Positions 1 through 11,944 of a stretch of DNA of 64,000 nucleotides are shown in pieces. The DNA comes from Gelatoporia subvermispora B. Taxonomy: Eukaryota; Basidiomycota; Agaricomycetes; Polyporales; Gelatoporiaceae. Below the pieces are notes generated by a model that did no database searches, had not been told where the DNA came from, and saw only the letters and a list, made by a program, of their open reading frames with translations. Made by a program: the position numbers and the translations under genes. The stretch covers positions 508,556-572,555 of the forward strand of contig KB445793.1 in NCBI GenBank assembly GCA_000320605.2, given 5' to 3'. How positions within the stretch are numbered: position 1 is the stretch's first letter; each line of letters begins with the position of its first letter.

Positions 1-7
1 AACGTTC

Positions 8-1159
8 ATGGATTACTGGTTCAGGATATCCATGATGTGTACCAACATCACCGCACTCCAGCTTTTGTGTAGGGACACAACATCCAAGCCAGGTGTCGAC
101 ATCTCAGCCTTTCCGCATCTGCGCAGTCTGGCATGCTCCGCTCAATTTCAGATGCTGATCCCGCCCCATAGATCCGCTCCCATTCCACTCACATCTCTCA
201 CAGTGGCCCCGAGTACGCACGGCCAGGTGGCGGCGTCGCTCTTATTTCTATATTACATGTCATATCTTGAATTCCTCTATATATCGTTTCCCCGTGGAGA
301 CGATACAATTCAGGAGGCAGATCTCTTTTCGTCCCTCCGGTCAGCCTCCCCGAGAGACGATCTTCCTTCCCTGCGGTTGCTAGACCTTCGAGGGTCGCAG
401 TATGCACTCATTGTGGACGCTCTCTCGCGTGTCCGCGAGCTCAATGCATCAATCAGCATCACAGACTCGTGCTCCGATGGAGATGATCCAAGCGCTCCCA
501 TCATGCAGGTGTTTCCGTCCCTTGTGCAAGCCTGCAGGAAGGCGCTGGCCGTCCACCCGGGACCGGGAACACTTTCCATTGAAGAAACGTGCGGAGCTAC
601 CTACTGCGTCATCAGCGGCGAAGACGAGCAGCGGTGGTCTGTCAAGATGCAATTTTCGCGCAAATCTCGAGAGGACGGCAACGCCAGCGCTATCATTCCT
701 GATATCGTGCGGGAGTTCCGGCATTTGCGGTTCAAGACGCTGCACATCCGCCAGAATGACGAGTCATCCTGGCGGGAACATCTCGACTGGCTGGCTACTT
801 TTGCGGCTCTCCCGTTTATCGAAAACCTCAAGGTGACCTCCGATAAGGCGGTAGACGCTCTTTGGGAGGCCCTCGGCCAGCAAGACGGTACGGCCGAGCT
901 CACTGCGCCAATTCTGACATCGATCCAGTGCCAGTTGAAGCATCAGAAACGTTCGGCTTCGGACCTAGAGAATACGCTGTCGCTTATGGTCGAATGCCTT
1001 GCGTACCGCAAACAGCATGGAGCAGGCGTGCAATCGTTGGTTTTCGAGGGAACTGTGGAGTCGTTGTCTCAGGCGACCAAGGATAGCCATGAGGTAGTCA
1101 GAGAGAGATTGGCATCTCTTGTTGAGTCCCCCAGTTTCGATGTTCTGGAAGGACAGTAG
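8..1159 (+). CDS. F-box/LRR-like protein, 3' part
   Basis: An open frame of 383 codons that looks like the C-terminal, leucine-rich part of a basidiomycete F-box protein: regularly spaced Leu/Ile with phrases such as FPHLRSLACS and LPSLRLLDLRG. No F-box is visible within it, so the N-terminus probably lies upstream of the window and the first ATG here need not be the true start. Such proteins are usually substrate receptors of SCF ubiquitin ligases, but no substrate can be inferred. It ends in TAG, and 700 bases without a clear gene follow. The F-box assignment rests on style of sequence and on the related gene at 33.8 kb, not on a recognised domain. Confidence 0.6.
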   Translation: MDYWFRISMMCTNITALQLLCRDTTSKPGVDISAFPHLRSLACSAQFQMLIPPHRSAPIPLTSLTVAPSTHGQVAASLLFLYYMSYLEFLYISFPRGDDTIQEADLFSSLRSASPRDDLPSLRLLDLRGSQYALIVDALSRVRELNASISITDSCSDGDDPSAPIMQVFPSLVQACRKALAVHPGPGTLSIEETCGATYCVISGEDEQRWSVKMQFSRKSREDGNASAIIPDIVREFRHLRFKTLHIRQNDESSWREHLDWLATFAALPFIENLKVTSDKAVDALWEALGQQDGTAELTAPILTSIQCQLKHQKRSASDLENTLSLMVECLAYRKQHGAGVQSLVFEGTVESLSQATKDSHEVVRERLASLVESPSFDVLEGQ

Positions 1160-1857
1160 TTTCTGTAATTATTAAGAACGTTACTTACATATATATGATA
1201 TTTGGACTTGGAAATGGGGAACGAGCTATCTGGGCTGAGATCGTGTTTTCGCCTTTGTACGTCTTGTTTCCATTGTGGCTATACTTCATCACAGCCGATA
1301 CGTCAGAAAACCTACTCGATTCCATACGTATAGTACGAGATCTTCATAATAACGGAGTCGCAGACTGTCACAAGTCTTACATATTCGGCGGTTACATTCG
1401 GGACAATGATCGAAGAAATGAGCTTATGCGCGGATCGAAACATTCCATGACGACATCGCTAATGGTGTGAATTTTGACTTGTCTCCTCCTCAGTCCTCAT
1501 CACTCTGAGCTTCTTCCTTCTCTTTTCTTTTCTCCTTTCTGCGGTTCAAGAGACTCTTATTCACCGCTTTCCTGCTAATCACTTTTCACACTCGCATCAA
1601 TTGGTCGGGCCTGAATACATTACTGAGGCCTCAGTTTCATCGAACTGTAGAGTCCTCGTCTTCATCCGTGATTTTCTTTTGCGATTCATCAGCGGCACAC
1701 CAACATTCACCAATCCTCGAACGCTCAGTCTAGCGCCTGCAGACAATCGAGGTGGCCGGGCCGAGGTAGCCGCCGACAACTGCCTCCGTGCGAGATCTGA
1801 CTGAATAGCCTGGTGCCGTGTCAACCTCAGATCGATACAGCTCTACCAACTCTGAGT
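1160..1857. promoter_or_regulatory. intergenic region, probable SDR promoter with pyrimidine tract
   Basis: No convincing gene. A strongly C/T-rich stretch at about 1478-1545 lies 300 bases upstream of the dehydrogenase start; pyrimidine tracts of this kind are common in filamentous fungal promoters. No clear TATA box was seen. The short open frame at 1195-1470 has no recognisable features. Confidence 0.35.
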
Positions 1858-2941
1858 ATGGCCAAAGTAGCAATAATCACAGGTGCATCTTCCGGTAGGT
1901 GCTGCGCGATTTTTGGCCACGATCGTAAGGACAAGATGTACTGACTTCCTACGTATCGGACTAGGCATTGGTCGTGTGAGTGCGGTCGCACTATCAAAGA
2001 CTGGGTGGTCACTGGTACTTTTCGCGAGACGCCTGGAGAAGTTGGTAGAGACGCAAAGGCTATGCGACAATCCGGACCAGTGCTTGGTCGTCCAGGGCGA
2101 CGTTGCAAATGAAGAGTCGGTCAAGGACCTGTTCAAGAAGACCCTGGAACGTTACGGTAGTGTACTCAGTAATGTGTCGATAAGAGCCACTATGAAATTC
2201 GTCATATTCATTGCTAGGGCGGCTGGATTTGGTGTTCAACGTATGACATCACAGGTTTTATCCGTTGCACCTTTGCTACATATTGGTCAGAATGCTGGGA
2301 TGAATTCCCCTCAAGTGCCCATAGAAGAACTCTCGCTGCAACAGTTCCAACAGGTCATCAATGCGAATCTTATCGGGCCTTTCCTGTGCACTCGCGAGGC
2401 AATCAGGATCTTCAAATCGCAGACACCACAGGGAGGTAAGCCCAAACCCGATCACTCAGAATGTTCTTCGCGTAACCAAAGTTGTCCAGGTCGGATCATC
2501 AACAATGGCTCAATTTCAGCGTACACACCTCGTCCTCACTCTGCGCCATATACATCTTCTAAGCATGCTATCCTTGGATTGACTAAGTCAACTTCCCTGG
2601 ACGGTCGAGCATACAATATCGCCTGCACCGAGATTGACATAGGTGCGCTTGATCGATTTCCTCACGGGCAAGTGCTCAACGCTCCTCACCCCAGGCGGCG
2701 CACGTACAGACATGGCAATCGGGCACTCTGCAGGTGCTCTGCAACCTGATGGTCGGGTCATCTCCGAGGCACTGTTTGATGCAGAACACGTTGGGAATAC
2801 CATTGCCTATATAGCCGATCTCCCGCTCGACGTCACGGTACTGACGGTCAATATCATGTGAGTCCGTCGCCGAAAACGGCGCCTACCTGATTAACGTCCT
2901 CTCCTAGGGCCACAGGAATGCCATATGTAGGTAGAGGTTGA
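1858..2941 (+). CDS. short-chain dehydrogenase/reductase (SDR)
   Basis: An NAD(P)-dependent oxidoreductase of the classical SDR family, about 248 residues from seven exons: 1858-1894, 1965-2156, 2218-2240, 2291-2435, 2490-2642, 2695-2857 and 2908-2941 (747 nt, in frame). The protein opens with the Rossmann motif TGASSGIG (its GIG spans intron 1), continues with LFARR after strand beta-2 (Arg there suggests NADP), NAG near residue 90 formed across intron 3, a catalytic Ser in NNGSISA and the active-site YTSSK. The C-terminus is MPYVGRG. Exon 3 is only 23 nt and encodes RLDLVFN. The ATG at 1858 directly precedes the cofactor strand, so the start is firm. The substrate is unknown; glucose/ribitol-dehydrogenase-type SDRs look most alike. 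It sits beside a RidA gene on the opposite strand. Confidence 0.88.
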
Positions 2942-3202
2942 GCACGACGTTAGATAAGACAGATATAGGCAAGGTTCTACCTCTGATGACATGTACGGTG
3001 TCGTGTGTGTGTGAGGAAATGTCTCCGATATGATTAGGTTCCCAATCATCGGCGAGCTATTATTTCGACGATCGCGCTGCTCAGGTCCTGAGGCCAACAT
3101 CGCAAGGAGAGCTTATGACAATAGCAAAAAGTATTCTGCTTCCAAATGTAAAGTGTAAGCCCAGTACCTAAATTAGCTTTGCCGTGGTCATAATCGAAAG
3201 AT

Positions 3203-3760
3203 CTACGGAAGCTCCGCAATGCACTCAATCTCAACCTCTGCACCAAGAGGGAGGGCGGCAACACCGATGCAGGTACGTGCAGGAGGGCTCGTCGGGAAGA
3301 ACTGTAATGATCAGGATATCAGTTTGCTTTTCTTCAGACTTCGCTGCATGCCATGAAAAGCGTACCTCTTTGTACACTTCATTCATCAATGCGAAGTCGC
3401 GACCAATATTGGGCAAGAAGATGGTCACTTTGAGGACGTTGTCGAGGCCAGTGCCGGCGGCCTGCAGGATCTTCTGCATGTTGGTCAACGCGGCACGCTA
3501 CGCTGACGGTCATTCACGGTGCAATCAGTGAAGTCATTTGAACGCCATACCGTTTGAGCTTGGACACCGCCCTCAACTAGCACCATATTGTTGTCGCATC
3601 CGACACTGCCAGAGACGTACACAGTCTTGCCAGAGATGGTAGCATGCGCTAGCGCCGGAAATCAGCGATATGCCAACTGGTATGCCCGTGAAACGAACGA
3701 TGTACAGTATACGGGGAGTGGGGGAACCGCATTTGCGGCGGTGACAGTCTGCTTCGGCAT
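3203..3760 (-). CDS. RidA/YjgF family enamine/imine deaminase
   Basis: A complete 127-residue protein, the usual RidA length, from four exons (3706-3760, 3551-3648, 3366-3497, 3203-3301; 384 nt). Family hallmarks are LPVYSHA near residue 17, YVSGSVG, the QTRAALTNMQKIL helix and the C-terminal block PPARTCIGVAALP, which contains the conserved Arg that binds the substrate carboxylate, followed by EVEIECIAEL. RidA proteins hydrolyse reactive 2-aminoacrylate and related enamines or imines made by PLP enzymes, in cytosol or mitochondria. An in-frame stop upstream of the ATG supports this start. The gene converges with the SDR and runs in the same direction as the 4.0-6.5 kb gene. Confidence 0.9.
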
Positions 3761-4055
3761 GGCACTTTGCTTCGCTGGTCGGATACTTCAGTGACGTCGA
3801 AGTTGCTGCCTAACGGTCAGTTAGAGCGACTCCTACACCCGGTGCGATAGTTATCGCTGATCAGTATGCATGTGGTCGCGACGTGTCCACGTGCAAGTCA
3901 CGCCGACGCGTCGCGCGTCGCGTCGAAGGTGTGCACGCGATGCACCCGATCAAACTTGATATTACTTGACGGATGATGAGCTCTCCACAGCGAATATAGT
4001 ATTACAAACAATATAGGAAGGAACGAGAACGAAAACAGGATTGTAGACATGGCCG

Positions 4056-6483
4056 TCAAGTCCGCAATGCGTCGCTCCCAGCAAAAGTAGGTACCTCCAC
4101 CATTTCCATATCCGCATCGCTATCCTCGTCCTCATCAATACCGATACCCACATCCGCTTCCACCTGAGGTAAGACATCTTGCGCTAGGTTAGCACCATCG
4201 TTGCCTTGCGTTTCGGGTTGAAACTGCGCCACGGCGAGGACGGCGCGTCTGACTGCCTCAGCCGCGCTTTCGAGGGATTGGTCCATATCCGTGCCAACCT
4301 GTGCGTCCCCAGTGTCGTCTTCTTCCTCTTCATCTGCGTCTGCGATCTCCGCGAGCTGGGCAGCAAGAAGCGCCAAGTGCGCTTGTAACGACGCGCGTTC
4401 CTCGTCCGTAAGCGCCGCGCGGTGCCCGAGCGGAGCGGCAATTGGAGGCTCGATGCTGGGGCCTGTGGAAATATCAAACCCTAAGCTTGCGATGACCGGT
4501 GGAGGGTGCGCTGGCTGGTTCTGAACCGAGGTGCTCGCAGAAGCAGTCGGAGTAGCGGGTGCTTGCTGCTCCGTAGATGTGTTACTTGAGTGCAAGTCGA
4601 GCGTACCGAAGTTGATCGCGCGGAGGATGTGCTGCGCAGCTTCCCAGGCATCAAGACCTTCCGCGGACTCGTCTTTTTCCTCTCCCGTCTTTGATTGCGC
4701 CGTAGCCGCAGGAGCAGCGGAACCTGAGGATTGCGCGGCTGAGAAAGTCGATAGGGTCGCAGGCGCCTTGTCCTGTGTAGGTTGCTGAGCGGTAGGGGTA
4801 GAAGCGGAGTATGGTTGAGTGTACGGGTAGCCGGGATAACCGGCTGGCGGGTAGCCATACATGTAACCCGGATATTGGGGCTGACCCGGAGTGCTCGCTG
4901 AGCCATTCGGTGGTGGAGGGTATTGAGGATGTTGTGGATGGTGGGGGTGAGTAGCGAGAGGGGCGTGGGTGAAGGGAGAGGACGATTGTTGGGAGGTTGC
5001 GGGTGGTAGGGAATGAGACGTCTGTGCCAGAGTTTGAGGGCGTCGTGTGGTACGTTTTGAGGTCTAAGAGGAAAGACCGCGGTCAGATACCAGTAGAGGG
5101 CAGAGAACGACGACGCTTGCGACGAGCGGGCAGTGTAGTAAGAGAATGTACTTACTGCTCCTCCCTCCCAAGAAGCATTGAGTCGGTATTTTCCGTTCGC
5201 CATCTTCTCTAATCGCCCCCGCTTGTATGCCTTCTGTAAAGCCTGACTCGCACTTGGCCGGAAGTTTTTCTGCAGAGGATATCGTGCTTCCATCCGCGCG
5301 AACAGATCCTTCGGTACCGCACCTTCTGGATCAGCCGTGTCGAGCAGCGCTTCGACAATCATGTCTTCGTAAGATGGGAGATCCTCCGCATGGGCGTGTG
5401 GATGTGCGTGTGGGTGTGCGTGGGGAGGAGGAGGTGGATGGATGGAGCCGCTCGCGCCTGGCATGCCTAGGTGTGGGGGTGCGTGTGGGTGGTGACCATG
5501 TGGAGGTACGTGAGGATGAGAAGAGCGAGCAAGAGGTGTGGAGGTGAATAATGGGTGTCCCTGGCCGTGCGCCGGCTGAGCTGAATGTGACGGGTGCGGC
5601 GATGAGTGTCCCGAGGCGTTTGGTGGCGGTGGTGGTGGTGAGGGGTAGCCAGGTGGAGGAGGGTATCCAGGGTATGGATAATGCGACGGGTAGCCATGTG
5701 GTGGAGGTGGCGGAAAGTAAGGTGCGTGAGGATAGGAAGCTTGTTGGGGTTGCGGCTGCATGGGATAGCCGTACGGTGCGTACGGGTACGGAGGGGGAGG
5801 TTGCGTCTGCGGGGTAGACGTGCGGGTCGTATTGGAAGACTGGGCGTCGAACGGTTGGAGGGCCGCAGCCTGACCGTTCGTAGGGGCACTGCCAGGGCCT
5901 GCAGAGGTCGACGGAACGGGTGTGGAAGGGTTTGGCGAAGAGGAGACAACCGGAGGCTGGACCGACTGCGAGCTCTGTGCTACAGGGATCTGCGGCTGGA
6001 CCGCAGTGTTGTCGGACGTTACTGGCACAGATGTTGATGGCAGGGGAGGAGTCTGCGGGGGTGCGAGAGACGATGTACGACTTCCAGACATACCATCCAG
6101 TAGCGACCTCATTGGCGGACTCTCGCCCTTGGAACCATGCACTGGTAGTGCGGCGGACAGCTCAGGTGTCTGTAGCGAAGCATCTGCGGGGGGTGCCAAT
6201 CCATTGTTCTCGGTTGGTCTTGAGTTAGTAGCCGGAGTGGGGGCACTACCCGCGGGTGTCTGCTCCAGTGAGCGGATGGCAGCCTGCAGATCTGAAGGCC
6301 AGATCGTCTGCCGTATATGTGGCGGAACATGAGATTCGAATGTGAGACATATCTCAATGACTTGTACAGGAGACAGAAGGCTCAGGTATGTTTTCTTCAA
6401 TCCCTCCGAATCAGGGTCTGTGTATGTTCAAACGCAACGAGTGTATTCGGTGAGCATCAAGTGCAACGACACAGAGTCTCCAT
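4056..6483 (-). CDS. proline-rich protein with linker-histone-like (H15) winged helix
   Basis: A protein of about 746 residues. The main exons are 5156-6417 and 4056-5021; a tiny first exon at 6471-6483 (M-E-T-L plus one base) is tentative, because the long frame contains no ATG before the conserved YLSLLSPVQVIEICL start. The N-terminus is a short helical region followed by a Ser/Thr/Pro-rich linker and a Pro/His/Tyr-rich segment with PPPP runs and HPHAHPHAH repeats. A winged-helix domain follows, about residues 345-420, from LPSYEDMIVEALL to the basic KRGRLEKMANGKYRLN, resembling histone H1/H5 globular domains. The tail is low complexity and ends in an acidic stretch (DEDEDSDADMEM). It probably binds DNA or chromatin; it is far longer than a canonical H1 and is not a core linker histone. 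Confidence 0.78.
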
Positions 6484-7500
6484 AGTCGCACCTAAAGATG
6501 CCTCTGATGGTGTTTCACCACACAGAGCAGAGGGGGCAGGGGTGCTCGACGCGAGCATCGTTCAGCAGCTGTATAGCATCTGCACAGTTTTTGGCCTCAA
6601 GATTTTCAGCCACCGCATGCTCGGCGTCTGTTGATCAGTTTAGCGCCCGGGTGCCCACAGACATGAGACATCCGGTGGCTTGCGTTCAACCAGCTGCTGC
6701 TGCTGACCGCAGGTCGCCTAGTACCTCACAGTTCAGTGAAGATCCACTCATCGGTATGATTGGTCCGCGACTCTGCTGTGCTTCATACGAATATTCTGGA
6801 CTTCAGCTTGTCCCATGCAGACCTTTTGTTCTGGTCGACTTCACCACCGAAGTGTCATTCTAAGCAGTAGTATGGCCGTTTAACGGTCACATATCAAGGA
6901 TTGGGCAAACAATTGGTCTGTGGCTTGGTTGTGACGCTATCGCATGTCTCTCGGGAATGCCCTTTGCTCTGCTTGCATGTTGGTATCTTCACTCAACTAT
7001 CCCGAATCCTTCACGTCGCTTCCAGCAGCAATCGGAGCATCCAGCGGCAGCGAGATATAAGACATACGAGCTCAGAACTGCTTCCGCTACTTCTCCTGCA
7101 TTCGCACTATGAGTTGCACTTCCACGTCTATCGATTGTGTCGCAACGGATACAACATATCCCTGAGTCTCATACTATATAGAGACGTGGTGCGCTACTTG
7201 CTCCATATGCTTATGCATTATGTCAAGGAATTCCATCCCCATAACATTCGTCAGAACTGGATATCATAGGCTTGCCAATATCCCCTGCAGACGTGGCCAA
7301 CATATCGATGATACTCGTACTGTCCTCGCTTCCGCGCCCCTCTTCCTCAAAGATACAGCGGGATGTGACCTTAACAGTAAGGAACCTAGATTTGATTCTC
7401 ACCAAAAGCAACATAATCACTGGCTACTGCCACAAATGACAACGGCATGACAAGCTGCACACTCTGCTTTTCATACGAAGCTGAATATCCCAGGCCTCTT
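6484..7500. other. intergenic, possible gene remnants
   Basis: No complete gene. On the minus strand two stretches read like protein: one around 6780-6860 (FGGEVDQNKRSAWDKLKSR) and one around 6525-6635 (VAENLEAKNCADAIQLLND), in compatible order but without a start or a satisfactory splice. On the plus strand 6901-7269 is open but unlike any family I know. Treat it as unresolved. Confidence 0.2.
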
Positions 7501-8916
7501 TCAGGCTAGGCTTGTCAATTCTCGAGCAAGCGCCGCCTCGTCTTCAGTCCCTGCTGTGTACTTCTTCCAGGCCTCAACACCCTTAGATCACGAATTCGGC
7601 TTAGCCCTACTTGTGTAAAGCGCGTGATGCCCGCGCACCTGATAGTTTGTAGCTTTTCTTGCCGACGCGCGCCTCGCTATCCATTCCTGCGAGGTGACGC
7701 CCTTGTCCCAATCCTTCTCCGGGTTATTCGAGACCGCTGCCGCTATGGCTGGGCTGCTCACAAGCGGCCGAAGGATCGTCGTGTCCTCCGGTCGCGTGAA
7801 GTACACAAGTGACTGACGTTCGTACTTGCTTTGCTCTCCAGGCGGCGGACTAAGATCCTGTCAGGACGAAAATTTCCGTGCATGATCCATGGTAGACTCA
7901 CATGACACGGTGGATGTTGGACCTGAGCAAGCCAGCGGTCATTATGACCAGTGCGTCTCCGATATTGCAGATAGCATGCCCGGGAATCGGCTACGTACAC
8001 GTGAGTATTACACCCGGATGCTCTTTCCTGACTTACCTTGACGTAGAGCCAATTTTCGGCGCCAGGCATTTGTATCTGAAGGCCGCCGAGGCGATTATGC
8101 AAGAAACTCTATGGTCTCTCAGTGTTTTGCCTTGTTGTATGTGTGCGGTGGGCGCACCATCGACCCATAATCCGTGTGTGCAGCAGTAATTACAGACTCT
8201 TCGGAGACTGCGCGAACCAACGGTGGTGCGTTGATAAACTTGACTGCGTCTTGGCTTTGAATTTGCGGCCGGTGGAACTCCGCGAGAGTGCCTTCAGGCA
8301 ATGCTAGCTTTTCGTTGAGAACACTGAGGATCGTGAGGTTGACTTCGATTGCCTTCTGTGAGAAGGGTCGAATAATGCTCTCCATGTGAACGTTGACAGG
8401 CTCGGGATATGACCTATGTATAACGTCCGGCCAAGCGAAGATGTCATCTTTCATAATGACGATGTATTCTTTCACGTCGCGCGTGCCTGTCTCATCAATC
8501 ACGTTGGCTCCAGGAGATTTATAACTTGAGAGTTATACATTGTGGTCAACGAAGTACTGATTCATCGGTGTATGGATCACTTACCCGGCCACAGTTCCGT
8601 CAGGGCCTTGCTCAAATTTTGCTTTCTCCTCCAGAGGAAGGCGCACAATCTCCGTGCCAACGTCGAACATATCGCTGACTTCGTTTTCGGAGCCATGATT
8701 CTTCAGGCTAGGTCGTGCACGACGTCAATGGATTAAACGAGCAACTTGGCGAAAGAGATCTGCAACTTACTACCAGAATCCAAGTTCTGTGGCAGCCTTC
8801 CACAGCCTTTCTTTTTCAGCCTCGTCCCCGATCTTCAATAGCTCATAATCAATGATAAGCAGAGGCGCAGTAGGCAAATCCTCCGGGAAAGGGGGATGAA
8901 TGATAAGGCCTGGCAT
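7501..8916 (-). CDS. 2-oxoglutarate/Fe(II)-dependent oxygenase, IPNS-like
   Basis: A 362-residue non-haem iron oxygenase encoded by seven exons (8771-8916, 8585-8707, 8158-8524, 8037-8108, 7902-7990, 7639-7849, 7501-7581; 1089 nt). It begins MPGLIIHPPFPEDL, has the DIOX_N part (ELGFWYLKNHG) and a double-stranded beta-helix with the iron triad: His and Asp in AHTDYGS (about residues 205-207) and the distal His in NIHRVI (about 262). The 2-oxoglutarate-binding Arg is in RQSLVYFTRPED. The frame runs open upstream of the ATG without another ATG, so this start is preferred. The family hydroxylates, desaturates or cyclises small molecules in secondary metabolism; the substrate is unknown. The nearest recognisable gene is the P450 at 12-13.6 kb on the same strand. 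Confidence 0.88.
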
Positions 8917-11900
8917 CGCGCTTCGAATAGGAGTACCCTGATATTCGCTATAGACTACAGTGTCTTTATAGCATTCAGCCCTAGTCAATATCCGCTGATT
9001 CTCAAATACAAGTATCCCGGGCAATCAGATGTACGGTTCGGATTGACAGCTCATGGACAAAGTCATGCACATATATGTGAGCTTCAGGCCTTCTTGAACC
9101 ATAAAAAGGTGGGTGTGGTTAACACGTGCCCTAGTTTTTCTCTCATGCCCCCGGGTCACCGTGAGTTGCCAAGTATGGCTCAACGATAGGGCGCAGGCGG
9201 CCTGTCGAAGTCGGATTCTGACATTCGCATAGGGCCTCGTGACTAGTAGTAAGAGCATAGGCTCAGGGAGCTGTCGAAGTGCGCCGTCGCGTCATGGAGG
9301 GTTTGATGATGAACGTACTCGCCACAGGTAAGAGGCGCAAAAGGGTCAGCCACGCGCGGATCGGGCACGCGGGGAGTGGCTCGGGCGCTCCGGATGCCGA
9401 AAGATGCCGCTGTGGCCCGTCGCATTGTGGCTGGCGCCTCTGTTCAACTTGCTCGTCCTCCACCTCCATCCCCTACTCCGCGACCGCGTCAGCCTCCTCC
9501 AACCCTTGCAGAGACGCGTCTTTATGGATCATTCGTACTCTGTAAAAAATACCAGGGGTCAAGGTCGCAATGGGGCCCAGCCTTGAACATCCATCAGCCG
9601 CTCGGATCCGCCTCATCCGGGTAATATCGCAATCCGCTCGTGTCGCCGAGCATGAACTACGGGGATTTGGATCGGAGTGTTCGGCTGATATGGAACAAGT
9701 GCGTGCCACGCGTTGCGGTTTGTCCCGGGCGCTTCTCGCGCCGCCGAGATTATAAGAAACCAGGCTGACGGATGAATCCAATCATCGCTCTTCCCTCCCC
9801 TCACCATCCGCGCCGGCGACGCGTCGCGACCCCACACCACATCCTCGCCGCACATCCGTCCTTTGCTCCCTTTGCTCCTGCTTGCTGATAATCCCTCAGG
9901 TGCGGTTAATTCATCGATTTCGACAACGCCACAACGAGACGCCACACTCAACGGTGGCCATCTCCGGCCGCATATATGCGTCGCACACCGTTGCCATTAC
10001 AAAATATCGTAAGGATGTGACGCATATATTCGTCTGGAAGCAATGATAATGCGTATTGACGACTAAACAACCTGACGCCACAGTCGTCGCCGTAGGTGCC
10101 ACAAGCTCTTCCGACAGCGATGTGCCGGTGAGTGCCCTCGTCATACTGCGTGTCTGGGCCGATAGCGCCGCTGCCAAAGTGACTTCTCTTCCTTCTTGTT
10201 TACAGCAAAGACACAAGTCTGTCGCCCGTACCATTTTTGGCCATACATTGGGACGGCTCGGCGTCGATCTGGTGGATGTATGCGGTGTCAGCTCGGGCGT
10301 AGTGGCGTCGCGTGCTTGTGATGTGGCTAACTGCTTTTCCTGCGGTCTATTCATCCTTCGACTCCGAATGTGGCTACTGTGGCGTTGTCCGAAATTCCGC
10401 GAAACAAATTCCGAAGACGAAAAACCGACCGAGTCTAGGAGGGAAAAGGGAACATGTCGCCGTTCCAAGTGAATGCACGAGGCGGGACATTGTCCTGTTA
10501 TCTACATTCCGGCTACCTTCGCGGCGCCTTGGGACACGGGCATTTTTTTCGGAAGAACAAACAAACAAAATGCAAATGGACGCCAGAATAGGCTTTTCTC
10601 TCGGTGGTGTCCCACGATGGCACACCAAGGGTCTCGGTCAAGTTCTGGAAGAACGTATGAAGCAGGACATATCGTTATATGACCTCATTATGAAAATTCG
10701 CTGTGCATGCTCGCTGCGTTGGTCCATCAAATTGCAAACAAACGTGGACAACAACAAAACATTGCAACGTCAATCTGAAAAGACGTTGTATTGAAAAGAC
10801 GGGGTGGACAGGCAATCTCCGAATGGAAGGGCCCACGAAAATTAATACATAGGGCCCATGGGCCTATCGGCTAGTGTCAACCTCGATCACACAGGTCCAG
10901 CGTCATCTCGGTGGCTGTATGCGGACATGGTCGCCGCATACTCCGCTACTTCATCGGTGTCAATTTTTGCTGGTGCCGGGTCGACTACTGTGGGTCTTAA
11001 TGGACGCCGTAGTCAACACAAGCAAAGTTGACGGCTGACATCAATGATAATTGTACCAGCTAAATATACAAGGCGAATAACTTCTGCGATTGGCTTGACG
11101 GCCGCAACTGCGGAGTGACAGACCACGGACTATCAAGAGGAGCAGCACAAACGGTCAAACCTGGGCCTGCACTGGTATCCCACAAGGAAACGATACAAAT
11201 GTATCACGTACACGACCCCGATGGTTCAAGGAAGAACGGCGACTCACGTACCACCATCTGTGGTCGAAAGCCACCTCTCTTAGGGTTTACCCCGTTTTAC
11301 ATCAATCAAGGGCAAGGAATAGAGCGCATGAACAAGCTTAGGAGAAGGTGAGCCATGCAGGAGCGTTTATATGCCAGATTCGACAGCGACATCAGCACTT
11401 TTGTCGCTGATTCAAGAACTTATCTTGCCGAGAAATAACTCATGGCATTGTGTCTTGTGCAATGCCGACATGTTCGGAACCTGTTCAAATTGGATGCAAT
11501 TGCCACCACACGACATGACTATGCCAAAATCTACGGTTCGAGCATTGAACTCGCAAGCCCAATTTCCTGCTCCTCGTCCTCCTGTACATTCGCACCGGCA
11601 CGTGCAACATTCACACCCTGCGCTGATCCGCACATGCTTGCTGCAGGACATTGAACGTTATGCTCGCCGCTGCCGTGTACGCTGTGCCATTAGCGTGCAA
11701 GGGTGCGCTCACGAGGGCATCTGTGAGGGAGTCTTGTACCCTAACCGAAATAGCCCGAGATAGAAGGCTCTTCGTAAGCGTGGGGCTGGCGAATACGTTG
11801 AAAGACAAGGTATATAATACGCGACATATTGGCTGCATAGAGGCACTGAGCATACATGTGGTAGCAATCCCGGATAACTGAACGATGAGAAACCATCGCA

Positions 11901-11944
11901 AAGTCAACACTCCTCTAGGTGGATATCGACAATCATGAATATGA
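8917..11944. other. 3 kb region without a supportable gene
   Basis: Several open frames of 80-185 codons overlap on both strands (for example 9911-10468 minus against 10056-10472 plus), but none shows a domain, consistent splice sites or a plausible protein composition. An adenine-rich stretch lies near 10540-10580. The 5' flank of the oxygenase lies at its left end. I see no repeats or transposon termini. Confidence 0.4.

Noticed and set aside
4481..5155. The long open frame of the H15 gene continues on the minus strand past 5156 as an Arg/Pro-rich protein
   Set aside because: A GTAAGT donor at the end of the winged helix and an acceptor at 5022 restore the Pro/Ser-rich frame ending in the acidic tail; the unspliced frame is only a shadow.
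9911..10472. Two overlapping open frames of 185 and 138 codons, one on each strand
   Set aside because: No domain, no splice logic and unlikely composition; both look like chance open frames in GC-rich DNA.
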